Numbered from the stretch's first letter, positions 38,649 through 64,000 are shown. The stretch: DNA of 64,000 nt from Pempheris klunzingeri (GCF_042242105.1 NC_092027.1:9583721-9647720); one strand, 5' to 3'. Notes: generated by a model not told the origin, from the sequence alone. A program made the numbers and translations.

Positions 38649-38687
38649 ACAAACAAACAAAAAAGCCGTGTGTTTGTACCCGCTGAA

Positions 38688-52109
<13,422 letters not shown>

Positions 52110-52153
52110 AACTGGACACATAAACATGTAAGAGCCATGTTGTACACGCACAT

Positions 52154-52207
<54 letters not shown>

Positions 52208-54990
52208 GCAGGATACCTCAGTGAGTGAATGCAGAGCAATTAAGTCCTGCTAAGATGAAGTCAGTAAACTCAGCAGAAGCGGATTGTTTCTGATTTTTGC
52301 ACTAAAGAGAAATGAACCACAGTACGTCAGGAAATTATTCTAATATCATGACAATTGTTTGGTTTAAAGAGGTATTCCACTTAAGTAGGACAAACATACC
52401 TTTGTAGTCAGCCTCCAGTATTAGAAAACCTCTTGATCTGCTCTTAATATGTGTGTCTAGCATAGGACGTTACAGCTTTAAACAAATGATCCTGGACCCA
52501 GATGAAACAGCTCTTGGATTGCTGTTGTTGGACTTGATCCGTCACTGTCAGATCTGTTAGAAGTGTGATTTTATCTGAAGCAGATTTTGCTCAAACAAAA
52601 GTAAATGTGGTGTGTTAAGGTGTCCATCATTGGTGGCTGATGATTCAAAGGTTAGGTGTACTTAGTTTAAGCTAGTCTCTTTGATTTTAAGAGTGCTCTC
52701 TTGAACTTTAAAAGCACTTCAATGCAATCCAAAGTGGAAACACTCCTCGAGTTTGGAGAATGCAGCTTCCTGTGCAACAAACGTGAACCACTGCCGGGCG
52801 AGCGCAAGCCAGGACAGGATCCTGCCTTCGCACAGCCAATATGAAAATGTTGTTTCTGTATCTGTGGTTGAGAAGTCACTTTTTTTGTTTTTCTTGTATC
52901 CGAAGGCAACACAGAAATTATGAAGCCAGAGAAACAGTTTGCTTCTACAAGCTAAGGCTTAGAAATCCCAATTGCCAATTAAGGATGTCACCAGGTCCTC
53001 AAGTTAGTCTCCTCAGTTAGTGTTTTACATGTGTTCTGTACATATATATTTATCCTATAACCCTCTATCTTGGTGCAATGAAGTTGAGAAGTAGTAGAAG
53101 AAATTTATAATAAAAGGATTTGTTAAAAATGGTGAAAGACTGAAGTGAAAGAGTGAGGAAGCTGTTGGAGAAACTGTGTACGGATGCTTTTGTAACCTTA
53201 TTTGTGCAGTGGTGGATCTCCAGGCTGCCTCTCCTCTTCTGTTTCTCAACTACAAACTGCATCAATGCGAGCTCGTAGTGTAACGGTACAGGTGTGTTGT
53301 TTGCTTTGGCTTTGTTGTATTCTTTGTGTTGCATCTGACTTTTCAGATGGTTTATTTATACTTTGTATAATTTTCTGTGTTGGTCTGAATTACGTTGTGC
53401 CATCTTGAAATTATGATTTATACGTTGTATTTTATGTTAAATCAATAATTTAATGCAGTAGTCGATTTACTGATTTGAACCAATGAATGTTTTTGCACTT
53501 TAAAGAGATGCATGCTGTTGACTAAAGCAATAGATTTCTATGAATGTATTCTCTAAGTTCAGTCAGTCATGTAAGAAAATGGATGTTTTGTTTGTTGCTT
53601 GTCGACATTTAGTTTCAGCAGCTGCAGTCGTAATAATAAGAGTTTCAAACAGCCTTTTCACACCAGAGGTTTTTTCAGTGTTTAAATCAGTATCTAAGTC
53701 TTTTTCTGGGTTTGGCCTGATTTGAAAGTTATTAGAGCCTGACACTGTTGCCAATATTTAATATAGGAAGATTATTTTACTTTAGTAATTTATTTTTATG
53801 TTTTAATCTGCTTTTCAAATACATAATGACCGTTGACTGAACATGTTAAGTCAGAGCCTTTTCCTCGTGTTTCCTTATTGATCACATTTCAGGGAAACCA
53901 CTGTTGTTAAATGATAACACCAGTCGTTAAATAAAAAAAAGACGACGCTTCCTTATTGATTCCTAATTGAAATTCATAAGTGCCTGCTGCAAAAATTTGT
54001 GTAAAAATGTATATATACACCAATAGTTTTACATAGAAAAGACGCAGAGGCCAAACACAAAGGAAAGAAATGTCTTTAACCTCATTCTATGTAGCCAATA
54101 GACTTTCAATGTGTTTATATTAATGGTATCTTTAAATATTTGGGAACAGAAGACTTACTGCCCTTACTTCAAATTCTTGAAACCCATTTAGGGGTATATT
54201 TTATGTTGATTTTCTTTTTTTTTTTAAGCAGTAATTTTTGTTTCCTTTTGGAGGAGAGCCTTATTCAAGAGTAATGCGTAAATCTTATCACTTTATTGAT
54301 ATTCCAGCACACAAATGGCAGCTGTAATATGTTAGTCCGACCCACTTTTATCAACAAATGTGATCCAGTATAAAGTCTGTGTGAATTTTATGAGCTCTTA
54401 AGTAGCAGATGTAGCCACTATGTCTTCAGTATCACATTGACAACTCCTGTATCCCGAACCCAAGAGCTGTTGTCTGACAAAATACAAAATGCACATAATG
54501 TCAGTGCAGCCTTTTTAGTTGGGTGCAAAGACTAAAACACACTAAAAACAGTCACTTAATCACTCAAGGTTGACAGTGTCAGAAAATGCTTCAGTGGTAA
54601 ATACAATTCAAATAATCAAACCATGCAGATAACAGCAAATTATTCTTTTTCTCATTTGCATGACTCTCCTGTGATCATTTTACTCAGTTGAGTTGTTTAC
54701 TTTGTTCAGTTTTGTTTGAGATTTCTGTGTGCACACTTCCTGTTTCCACAGTATTACTGCAATAAGTCTGCTATCATATGAGTTGAAGATGCAGCTTTAA
54801 GTTGAACCGTCTTTTAATTTAGTTTGTGGATGATTGTGTGATGCAACATGTAGTGAAATGAATGTATTACTGATCTGTTTATGCTGTATACAAAAATCCA
54901 AAGTGAAACCAAGATTATATGTTTTTGGAATGCAAATCATGTTCATGGCCTTTCACTTGAAATTATTTGTGTTTGATTAAAAAAATATTT
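52110..54990 (+). other. dgat1 3' UTR and convergent intergenic space
   Basis: No coding sequence is seen here. A (CA)n tract starts about 40 bp after the stop codon. Candidate poly(A) signals on the plus strand are AATAAA at 53109-53114, AATAAA at 53930-53935 and ATTAAA at 54976-54981, so the 3' UTR could be about 1.0, 1.8 or 2.9 kb. The last lies only about 250 bp from the cfap20 signal on the other strand, so the longest form would nearly meet the cfap20 transcript. Confidence 0.45.
52153..52205. repeat. (CA)n microsatellite in the dgat1 3' UTR
   Basis: About 26 CA units starting about 44 bp after the stop codon. Confidence 0.95.
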
Positions 54991-55231
54991 ATATTTGATG
55001 AATGGACATGTTGTTTTTTTTTTTAATATATATTTTCAAAAACAAGCACTGAGCCTTCATTCTAGTAGCTGTTAACAGTATCCTGAATTTCCTGCTAATC
55101 TGCCAGCATCTATAAGATGGCCGCTGTACAATGTGTGTGTTTCTAGACAAACTATTGTGTATATTAATTACACTGTCAACGTTAACTACAGCGAGCACTG
55201 AAGACTGAGGACAGATGAGTCCATAAAAAAC

Positions 55232-55237
55232 TTTATT
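55232..55237 (-). terminator. Candidate poly(A) signal of cfap20
   Basis: AATAAA on the minus strand, about 150 bp past the cfap20 stop codon. It gives a short 3' UTR, and no earlier canonical signal was seen. Confidence 0.6.
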
Positions 55238-55384
55238 GTGCAGCGTGCAACACAATACCACTCAAAGCTCATCATTCCAAAATTACAATATTACAAAGAT
55301 TTAACGTTCATCATATGTGGACACGGAAAATCTTACAGCTAAACTCCACATCAGGTCTCGGGGAACAGTGCAGGATGAGAACCT

Positions 55385-57282
55385 CTACTGCTGCAAGAGA
55401 CAAACAGACGAGTGTTAGAAAAAAAAATCAAACTGTCCACTTTCTAATTTGACTCACAGTTGTCCTCAGAGAAAAAAATATCCCCATAAGTAACATTACT
55501 GTAACAAATGTGCACATAACAATGTGGTTATATGTAGTGTACAGCATGCAAGTAAATGCAGATTGTTCATGAGTGGAGGATTGCTTTTCACCTTGGCTTT
55601 CTGGTTTTGGACAGGCAGGTAAAGTTTAAACTCTGCTGGGAGCTCATCCTCAGAGTACAGTCTGTCTGAGAAATACACTCTCCTTATTCGACAGTTTGCA
55701 TGGATCTGAGAGGAAAACAGCAAAGGTCAGACACTAGCAACAAAAAGAGAATACAGTCTTAGACATTAAAGTGGCATCTGGAAACAGCTGGTTTCTGTCT
55801 GTGTGCACTAACCTGTACGCGCAGCGTCTCGATGTAATTGGTTCCATAGGCTCTCCTGGTGAAGTCCGACAGGTTAAACTGAATCTGGTTCCAGCCGTCG
55901 TCCAGCCTCATCGGCATGGTGCAGATGAACGGCTTCACTCGTGTCGTGCTTTGATAGTTACTCGCTCGGAACCGCCGGCGGACATTTTTATCATCTAACA
56001 CCTGAAAGCATGAGTGACCATGACTCCTGACACTGAGAGGGACAAACCCAAAATGTACTGCATGTAGTGTGTATATACACATGAGTAGACATTTGTTTGT
56101 TGGGGGTCTGTATCTGTCGGAGTGGCCATCCTACCTGGACTTCAAAGGTGAAATACTTCTTGAGGTTCTTGATGATCATAACAAGAAATGGAAGCTTGAT
56201 GCCCAATGTCTTCTTGGGGTCTGCAGGACATGTTATATACGTGGTACTGCAGGAAGTAGAAGAAGTAAAAAAAAAAAAGATGGATGGATGAGGATGACTT
56301 GTGTCTGACTGAGTTGACCTGTGCTGAAGAATCAGTTAAACAGACACAAACTCACCTGACGTTCGTCCCTTCAACCTCCAACACCAGTGAGTGGATGTCA
56401 TTGTCTGTTATTCTCTTGATGTGACCATTCCTCACCTATGAATAGACAAAAATATTATTTTTCCTGAGGCTTATATGAATTATATGGAGAAATCCAGCTG
56501 AGTCTCATCAGTAAAGGAACACTGTTACCTCAAATATCACTACTGATATCGGCCTCCAACATCTTGGTATCAATCAGGCTATCATTCAAATCATGGCGTG
56601 GGGGTCCATCACTATTTAAGGCCTGTCTTAAACAAATGATAATCTCCACTGTTGCCATTATCACCTGTTGGTTAGCAACAGCGTCTTTCGGCCCACCTCG
56701 TATCCTGCTATAAGCTAATTTCAAGTAAGAATCAGTGAGTGAGTGACTGGGGCTTTCTACAAAGAATATGTTGGTTACATTAGATTCAATTAAAGTCAGT
56801 CAGTAATATAACTGTCCATATTTCTTCAGCACTACGAGTCTCTTAAATTGCATCCAGATGAGTGCTTAAAATCACTTCTGGAAACTGTGTTTAGTTTCAA
56901 AATGTCAACAATGGAATAAAATCGCGAAATATGAAACTGAAAGACGGTGTAGTAACATTAACTAAATCAGGGAGTTCATCTTTAGTTTTGTTCTGTTGTG
57001 GAGCAGATTAGCTCCTCTCACTAAAGTTAGCGCCACAGCTAACTGTCTCAGCTAATACAAACCCAATTATCTGTTTGTCCAAAACAGTTTTGATATGAAC
57101 TCGCGTTAAACCTGAGACATATGACGCCAGTTAGCATTAGCACGACTAGCTACGGAAGCTAGCGTTGGATTATAGCATTGAGTCTGACTCGCTCTTACCT
57201 TTTTATCCCATATCTGAAGAGGTTTGCTGCCGATGCTGTATAAAATAGACAGGAATCCGCTTTGGAATGTGTTTTTAAACAT
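55385..57282 (-). CDS. cfap20: Cilia and flagella associated protein 20, complete, 6 coding exons
   Basis: The joined exons encode 194 aa, almost identical to human CFAP20 (193 aa; older names C16orf80, GTL3, BUG22). This DUF667-family protein sits on axonemal microtubules at the B-tubule inner junction and is needed for ciliary stability and motility. Minus-strand exons: 57282-57199, 56435-56356, 56246-56135, 56001-55813, 55705-55592, 55390-55385. All are GT-AG and in phase. The protein opens [20 protein letters not shown] and ends [10 protein letters not shown], one residue longer than human near the C-terminus. The last exon contributes only six coding bases (one Gln codon and TAG). A candidate poly(A) signal lies at 55232-55237. 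An RFX-type X-box lies upstream. Confidence 0.97.
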
Positions 57283-57566
57283 CTTCTTTGAGCTCAACTC
57301 TCCTTACTCCACAGTGGGTTTGCACATGAGTTTCAGTCTAATGAAACTGTTGCTAACAAGCGTTGCGTTTGTTTACAGGTTTGGTTTCCGTTCCCAACGC
57401 TACCAGTTCCGTGTGGTACAATATTACGCGTTCCGCTGCCAGAAATTAAAACCTCTCCGTTTAATAAAACATTGCATTTGTCTTGTTTTGGTGAGATTCT
57501 CACACGTTTCTCACGGAGACGCGTAGAAATAAAAGAGGACAGTGGTCACCTTTTCTCAGGTTTGGT

Positions 57567-57579
57567 GTTGCTAGGGAAC
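57567..57579. promoter_or_regulatory. Second, imperfect X-box-like site near cfap20
   Basis: GTTGCTAGGGAAC keeps both X-box half sites with one or two mismatches and a one-base spacer. It lies about 285 bp upstream of the cfap20 ATG, between that gene and the perfect X-box. Confidence 0.4.
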
Positions 57580-57627
57580 AGAACGTTCGGTGTTTTCACG
57601 TCGGTTCTTAAATGTCGACGCAACTCG

Positions 57628-57641
57628 GTTGCCGTGGCAAC
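57628..57641. promoter_or_regulatory. Perfect RFX X-box palindrome upstream of cfap20
   Basis: The 14-mer GTTGCCGTGGCAAC fits the X-box consensus GTNRCC(N0-3)RGYAAC bound by RFX factors, which drive many ciliary genes in animals. It lies 346 bp upstream of the cfap20 start codon. An imperfect second copy, GTTGCTAGGGAAC, lies at 57567-57579. Site quality is seen directly; RFX binding here is inferred from the gene's ciliary role. Confidence 0.7.
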
Positions 57642-57659
57642 GAAAAGCCTGACCCTCAT

Positions 57660-59797
57660 TCAACATAGTTTTAGACTATATTTACATTTAGTCTATATTA
57701 GTTTGTTGTTAATTCATATAACATATTAGAAATATTCAACCAGGGCCTCGTGTTATGGACTTATTTATTCACAATAATATTAATAAGCCTTTTCACATTA
57801 TCATTATCATGAGAAGCTAATAACTAATAATCAAGATGATGTGCATTTATTTTCCAAAACATTCCACAGGTGCACTGTTAATTTAATTTTTAAAGACATA
57901 CTTAAATCCATATTGAATTATTGTCCAGCACGATCTGGCAGCTCTGTAAATGCACCCCTGGTCATTGTTGCTGAAATATGGTCATATTTCTGTAATACTT
58001 AAAGGGTTACTGCGGTGATATAGTGGTCTATTGCATTTCCATAAAGCACAGAGACACAGCTTTGAAAAAAATTGTGTAAACTGATTTAGCAGAGGCAGAA
58101 ATATCTGAACTTTTATTTCACACAATGTACATTTGATAGTTTAATTCCATTAGGCCCTTTCTGGATGGCAAACACCCACAACTATCAAACTCAATGCTAC
58201 CAGTTTGCTTGTTAAACGTACAAGACAAGATAATCAAAGGATGTTACTTTAGTGATTTCTTTAGACTCTGTAACTCCTCCGAACCCCAAAACACATCATA
58301 CCACTGATTATACAGGCTGTGTTGGACTTCCTACACACAACTATATTTCATAGTTCTTTTCACCTACTAAATCCCACTAAAATGTCAAGTGCGACATCCT
58401 TCCTCTCTGTCTCCAGCACTTTAAACAAGTCGGACCAGGAAAGATCTGACAAAGGGCTCAAATATTTGAACAAGCCAAGAAACATTTGATCAAACATTAG
58501 CCAGACACTTTGCAAAATGACATCACCAGCAAAGCCACATTAATCAAAAGTCCCTTATTGGTTTTATACGAAGTGAAGATGAATTAATTCACTTGTATTC
58601 AGGCCAGTTACACACACACACCTGGACATGCACTAAGCACACACACACACACACACACACACTTGAGTTGTGGCCGTCTCTCTACCTGTTTATGTCACTG
58701 TGGTTTATGAGGTGCTGTTTCATTCCAAGTAGTAAATGTCTGTTAAAATAAATGTAAAAGATGTCTCTATTTTCCTCCTCTCCATCTCCCTCTCCTCTCT
58801 CTCTCTCTCTCTCTCTCCCTCTCCACTCTCTCTCTCTCTCTCTGTGTGTTCCTAGAAGTGTGTGTGTAAATTTGATGAAAGTGGTTCACAGGCTGGCCAC
58901 ATTGTAAAAACATCTACAGAAACAGTTTATATTTCTTTGTCTGTTTCTCTCTATTATTCCCCCCCTTCTCTAATTGACTCCATTATTTACACAGAGACAA
59001 ACAGAGGAGGGGAAGGACATATATTTTCCTCCTTCAGACCCTTTCAGTGTGGGACCACCTTGGAGACAGCTTTAAATAAACTGCACTGAAAACATCCTTG
59101 AATGAAATACTGCGTTTCGGGTTCTGCTTCCTTGTGTCAAGACAAGATAGTGTTCCTGTGAACTGTTATTCCCACTCCATCCAACAGCTTCCTTCAGTTT
59201 ATTTATCTACCTACCATACTCCATGAGTTCTGCTACTTCTTCTCTGCATTGTTGGACACTACACTTATGCTCCTTTGTTGCTTACATGTTCCCATCCTTG
59301 CATGCATCCAGAACAAAATAAACTTTGCATTTAACTTGTCTGCAAGTCATTTATTTGGGCCATGTTTTGCTGCGCCTCTACATACTGTTTCCCTCTGTTT
59401 CCTTCCACCATTTCCAAAGCGCCCTCTCAAAAATTCAAAAAGAGACTGAGACAGAAACATCGACTGGGATAAAGAAGATGAAGAGAAAATTAAAGTTTTC
59501 AAACTAAGGGGAAGAGAGCAGGAGAGGTAGAAGAAAACTAGAGGAGAGGAAGACTCTTTTCTACTGTGCTCTAATCTAATTCTTGTTTATTGTACTGAGT
59601 CTCTGTGAGACAGGATGCTGACGAGTAGCTCCATCTCCCTGATCGTACCCTCGGCTCTGCTGGAGGAATATTGTCCCGCCCAGACGGGTTCACATCCCAG
59701 CTCTGTGCTCTCTCTCTTCCTTCTGTCTCCTAACCAGTGACGGAAAGAAAAGAAGACACAGGGAGAAAGAGGAAGCAGAAGTGGGAGACTTACAGGA
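57660..59797. other. Non-coding space between cfap20 promoter region and the GPCR gene
   Basis: No gene is seen. It holds a (CA)n tract at 58640-58662, a (CT)n tract at about 58797-58849, and otherwise AT-rich unique sequence. Confidence 0.6.
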
Positions 59798-59876
59798 TAT
59801 AAACATCAAACCTTTAAGAAGCTGCAGGTGTTTCTCCTCTAAACGAGGACGTTTTCACTGACTTTATCTTCACAAG
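59798..59876 (+). promoter_or_regulatory. Candidate promoter and 5' non-coding exon for the GPCR gene
   Basis: A TATAAA at 59798-59803 is followed by a strong donor (CACAAG|gtatgt) after 59876. An acceptor-like CAG ends at 62824, 37 bp before the GPCR start codon. Together these fit a short 5' UTR exon spliced over about 2.9 kb. This is inference from signals only. Confidence 0.3.
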
Positions 59877-62823
59877 GTATGTTTCAGATACATGTTTTTA
59901 AACCTGTTTGGTGATCATTGTTTGTTCTTCTTGTTATTTCAGACAAGACGAGCAAAATTTAAATGCTGCATCTGAATGCTTCTTTAATACCATTGAAAAC
60001 AAACATATATTTATTTCATCCAACAACACATTAGCTCTCTCATGTATAGGTTACAGGTAGCTCACTGATTATGATTATGATGGGGCATTCTGTGAAAACA
60101 GGAGCTTTCATCCACTAAAGGTTATATAAAGTGAAGTTATTTTATGTCTAAAACTGTTTGGTTTTAAGGTGTAGGTTAAAAGATGGTAGAGATTCGATAG
60201 TTACTTTTTTACAATCCACTTAATGTAAATCCAGGCCTAAAACAGTCATTAGGAGGAACACGCACATCCATACAGTTTTTTCAGTAACAATAATCTCCAT
60301 AAATCTTTTATTGTATGTGCAGATGGTAATGTGCACAAGAAAAGCAGAATCAGGAACCAGATACCTGAGTGCAGGTATTTTCCTTTAGTCTTTTAGTCCA
60401 GGCCCTCAGCCATGTTTTATTGAACTGTCTGTATGATGAAGAAGAGTGGAAAAACCTTCCTTGGCAAGATGTGTTAACAGATAGGAGCTCATCTGTCTCT
60501 GGTATTTATAAGGAAAGAAAATACATTTTTGGCTAAATCTAGTGGATCTGTCAAGTGAAACTTTGACCAACTTTGGCTTAAAAAAACCCATTTGGTGTTC
60601 TGCCTTGTTTTTGGTTAAAAAAAGAACAGTCACTTACACTTAGAATATGAAAAAAAGGGTTTGTTCAGATGTCAAGATGGTGACATTTCATTCAAATCGT
60701 CCAAATGCATTTCATCAAATTTAACAGAGCACTTATTTTACAATGGAAGTCAAATATGTTTTATTATCATTTCCATGAGGAGATGGATCATCACCATTAT
60801 TTAATTAAATATCCAAAAGTTGTCAACACGTCTGGACTGAGGCAGAAAAACGTTGTGTTTTAAGTGAAATAGAAACAATGAACCTGATATTTCAAGTATT
60901 GTGTACTGTGTGTTTGGTGACACTGTTTGAAGATGCCATCTTCACTTCTGTCAGCTAGAAATCTTTTCCTGCCACAGCAAGGATAGAAAGCCAAGATGAT
61001 TTGGAAACAGTCATGTGACAAAACCAATCAAAACCCCTATTTCTAAAATCAAGACTCACCTTGGATGTTTAAAGCAGCTGAAAACTTCAAATTCAGTTAA
61101 TAAAGTATTTATCCATAACATTAAATAGTCATGACTAAAGAAGAAACATTAGATTTAGAAAAAGAAACACATCTTTAGTTGATGTTTTTGACTGTTAAAG
61201 TGGGACCCTGTCACTCATAAGAAGATGATGATTAGGAAAGTGTGTTTTGGGGGCCTTTAACTTTTAAGGTAACATGGATAAGAGCTGTGGATAAAATCAT
61301 AACAGCTGCATGGCTACCTATATATGTATGCACCTATATATGTTGAACTTTACACGTAAATTTACAGACAAGACATAACATGTTATTAGTAGCTCCCCAC
61401 TTCACATGCAGGTCTTTTTTCCCACCATTTTATGTCTCCTAACATCCTCTAAGCCAAACCAGAGCTCCTTCAAGAGCTCTTGGTCTATTCTTATCTTATT
61501 GTGCTGTTAAATTCACCTTAAACATCTTGAAAGTGAACAGCATCGGCACGTTGAGGATTTTGAGGCCTCCCCTCCTTTAAACAGGATGTGTCACATTCAT
61601 CAAATTTATGTGACTGGTTCAAGACAGACGTATATTTTGTGTGTCAGTGTGTGTGTTAAATAGCAGGACACACTGACATTGTTCATATTAATACTGTACT
61701 CTGTGTTTAAAGTAACACATGAGGTCACGTACTTAGTGTGGTTGAAAGTGTCACATCTTTTCAGAGAGCGCATGAAAATGGATTCAGTCGTCTCTACAGT
61801 ACAAGAGGACGTTGTTTATAAAACGAGGATTTCAAAAGTCTCTCTCTCTGGATTAACTTCTGCTGATGTTGACCACTTTTCATCCACGGGGGTCATTACT
61901 CTTTCTTTTACTTTTTAGTATGTGTGTGTCTGTTCACCGAGCATGAATGTGTTGCGGTGTTTTAAACCAACTGGAGCACACTCCATCACTTAAGATTTGA
62001 GCTGTTAAGTCTATTTGTAATACACTATCTGCAGCTGACTCCAGGGTATAAAGTCGAGGCATCTGTCTCCTACAAACATTATGGGAGTTCTTCTCATGAG
62101 TTTAAATTCTTGTCGGGACTGTGTAACACAGAAGGCTTAATAATACTGTATAGTTTGAGCAAAAATGGTTAAAAGTAGGCAGCAGCAGCACAATTCTGGA
62201 AACAATTCTAACATGCTTTTAGCCTTTAAACTATAAACGAATGAGCCCTGGAGAATTATCAGGTTTATCTCCTCACTATAACAAAGTCACAAAAGCCATT
62301 TCATTACTATAATGACTTGTATAACTGCCAGTTGAGAAAAGCTGATACTGACATCAAAGCTATTTGGCCCAGTAAACACAACACAAAACCACACTGTATG
62401 CAGATAATGTATTAGTGTTCTTACAGAACCCTCCCTTTATTTTTTCTCATTTGGAAGCAACAGAAAGCACACATTGTTCTCTATACAGTACATACATCAT
62501 TTGATAGAACTATTCATGAGCTTGTAGCTGAATTACACTGTTTTCATCAGTGAATAGTTTGCTCAGATGTCATGGAGATGAATCTGTCAACAGCTCAGTA
62601 TCCCCAAAGTGCTTTTAGGACTTTTCATTTACATTGAATGTTAAAGCATTAAAGGTTAGTCTTGAGTTTGGAGATAGTAGTTCAACCATGTTTTTTAGCA
62701 TATGACTTAGCAGTATTTCAGTCGTATAATAATATAATAATTATACGATTGAAAGAAAAAGCTCCAGAAATCTCAAGACAAGACTTATATTCTCTTGTTA
62801 CCTCTTTGCTTCCTCTGTCACTC
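59877..62823. other. Non-coding stretch upstream of the GPCR start
   Basis: It contains no recognisable coding sequence or obvious repeat. If the proposed 5' exon is right, it is the first intron of the GPCR gene. Confidence 0.4.
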
Positions 62824-62860
62824 AGACACCATCTTGTCATTCATTCATCCCCTTCAACCA

Positions 62861-64000
62861 ATGGAGAGCCTTCTTATTAACATCACCTCCACCACCAAGC
62901 CCCTCCTGCCCCTCTTGACCCCTAACCCAACGAACTGTACCACCTGGGACCAACAGTGGGGGACACCATACCTGCGTAGGTTAGCCCACCTGGATGTGCA
63001 GCTGTACCAAGACTTCTACGCTGTGTGGGTCTCTCTCATGGTAAGACGAGCTACTGCAGCAGTTAGTAGGAGAGAGGATCACGTTAGTCCACTTTTACAC
63101 CCAAATAAAAGTAAGTATTTAAAGCCCTGATGCTCCATTTCTCCCTGCTGCAGGTGTGCAACTGTCTGATGCTGGTGGTTGGTGTAGTCCTCAACAGTCT
63201 GGCACTCTATGTCTTCTGCGGGGCCTCCACTCACTCCTCAGCCTCTGTGGTTTACACCATAAACCTTGCTGTAGCCGACCTGCTGGTGGCGCTGTCGCTG
63301 CCTGCTCGCATCGCTCTGTACCACAGTGGGGGGAGCTGTGTGGCCTGCTCCTACGTTCACACCTTCAGCTACTTCGTCAACATGTACTGCAGTATACTGT
63401 TCCTGACCAGGTGGGTGGGTCACTCTTCCATTCAGTATTTCAAGTTAATATCAACATGTAGCAAAAGCTTTTCTACCTCCTGTTGTCTCTGTGACTCCCC
63501 TTCTGCCCCCCCCCTCAGTATCTGTATAGATCGGTACCTTGCTGTCGTCCATGCCTCCAGTACTCTGCATCGATGCAGGACCACAGGAACAGCCAGGTGT
63601 GTCAGCGCCACAGTTTGGTTCATTGCAGTTGTGGTCACCTACTCTTTCCAGGTGAAGACACACACACTATTAACACAGCACAAACAGATAAATACATAGA
63701 TGAACCTCCATAGTGTGGATTAAGCAGAATATAGGAAAAATCAGACTCAAAGTCTCCTTAAAAGTGGGGAGAAATCTAAGGTCTAATAAAAGAATGGATT
63801 GACTTCTTCCATTGTCTCCTCCTCCATCTCCCCCTTTTTTCTCCCTGACAAAATTAGAGAAAATTAAAATCATAACAATTAAAGCTCTTGTGCTCATATG
63901 CTTCTCTCCTTGTCTTTTGTGTCATCTCCTCTTGCCAGGCAGACATTACAGTCCATTATTTTCTCTGATGAAGACATTCATTATGGCAATTTTTGAAATT
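62861..64000 (+). CDS. gpr20: GPR20-like class A G-protein-coupled receptor, 5' part only (runs off window)
   Basis: Three coding exons are visible: 62861-63040, 63154-63410 and 63519-63651, joined in phase to give 190 residues. The rest lies beyond the window. The closest family I recognise is GPR20, an orphan Gi-coupled receptor: shared blocks include LNSLALYVFC, VVYTINLAVADLL and CSILFLTSICIDRYLAVV. Expected class A features are present: N-glycosylation sites at Asn7 and Asn25, TM1 Asn74, TM2 Asp102, a TM3-top Cys, the DRY motif at 150-152, and a TM4 ending near residue 189. The coding region has introns after TM3 and after TM4, whereas human GPR20 coding sequence is uninterrupted as I recall. 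Reading past the third donor gives a stop soon after TM4, and the acceptor-like site at 63938 leads to a stop after nine codons, so the next exon is probably outside. Another orphan receptor of the same clade is possible. Confidence 0.82.

Larger units (their letters stand above)
37426..38687. promoter_or_regulatory. Head-to-head 5' region shared by tbc1d20 and dgat1
   Basis: The two start codons point away from each other and are 1262 bp apart, so promoters and 5' UTRs of both genes must lie here unless there are more distant non-coding exons. On the tbc1d20 strand, two CCAAT motifs (seen as ATTGG at 37606-37610 and 37645-37649) lie about 180-225 bp upstream of its start. The last 200 bp before dgat1 are richer in G+C and CpG than the surroundings. 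No TATA box at a convincing position was seen. Transcription start sites are inferred, not visible. Confidence 0.6.

Noticed and set aside
63939-63969. Possible fourth exon of the GPCR after an acceptor-like TTGCCAG.
   Set aside because: In the required phase it gives nine codons then a stop, with no TM5 similarity.

Overview
This window is teleost fish nuclear DNA. It has intron-rich vertebrate genes with GT-AG splice sites, dense (CA/TG)n microsatellites, and several dispersed repeats of types I recognise from many ray-finned fish genomes. It shows no prokaryotic or viral organisation. Species and strain cannot be fixed from the sequence.

Three complete protein-coding genes and one gene cut by the window edge can be supported. 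tbc1d20 (minus strand, CDS 37425 down to 26049, 10 coding exons, 408 aa) is an ER-membrane Rab GTPase-activating protein. dgat1 (plus, 38688-52109, 17 coding exons, 522 aa) is the ER acyl-CoA:diacylglycerol acyltransferase of the MBOAT family. cfap20 (minus, 57282 down to 55385, 6 coding exons, 194 aa) is the highly conserved cilia and flagella associated protein 20. A gpr20-like class A GPCR starts at 62861 (plus) and runs off the right end after its third coding exon. I reconstructed every exon join by hand from reading phase and splice sites, and all joins keep frame.

Layout: 1-26048 is about 26 kb with no recognisable gene, holding microsatellites, a minisatellite with a nested repeat, a perfect 35-bp palindrome, a MITE-like foldback element and other repeats. 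26049-37425 is tbc1d20. 37426-38687 is a shared head-to-head 5' region between tbc1d20 and dgat1. 38688-52109 is dgat1, which runs tail-to-tail into cfap20. 57283-57660 is the cfap20 promoter region and carries a perfect RFX-type X-box palindrome, fitting a ciliary gene. 57660-62860 has no coding sequence but may hold a 5' non-coding exon of the GPCR. 62861-64000 holds the first part of the GPCR.

The genes do not form a pathway. tbc1d20 and dgat1 both act at the ER, and TBC1D20/RAB18 and DGAT1 both bear on lipid droplets, but their head-to-head arrangement is only suggestive. I found no undescribed molecular system. The most useful observations are regulatory (X-box, bidirectional promoter, uORFs), structural (decayed duplicate next to a tbc1d20 exon, introns inside the GPCR coding region, simple repeats touching splice sites) and repeat-related (palindrome, TIR element, nested insertion).
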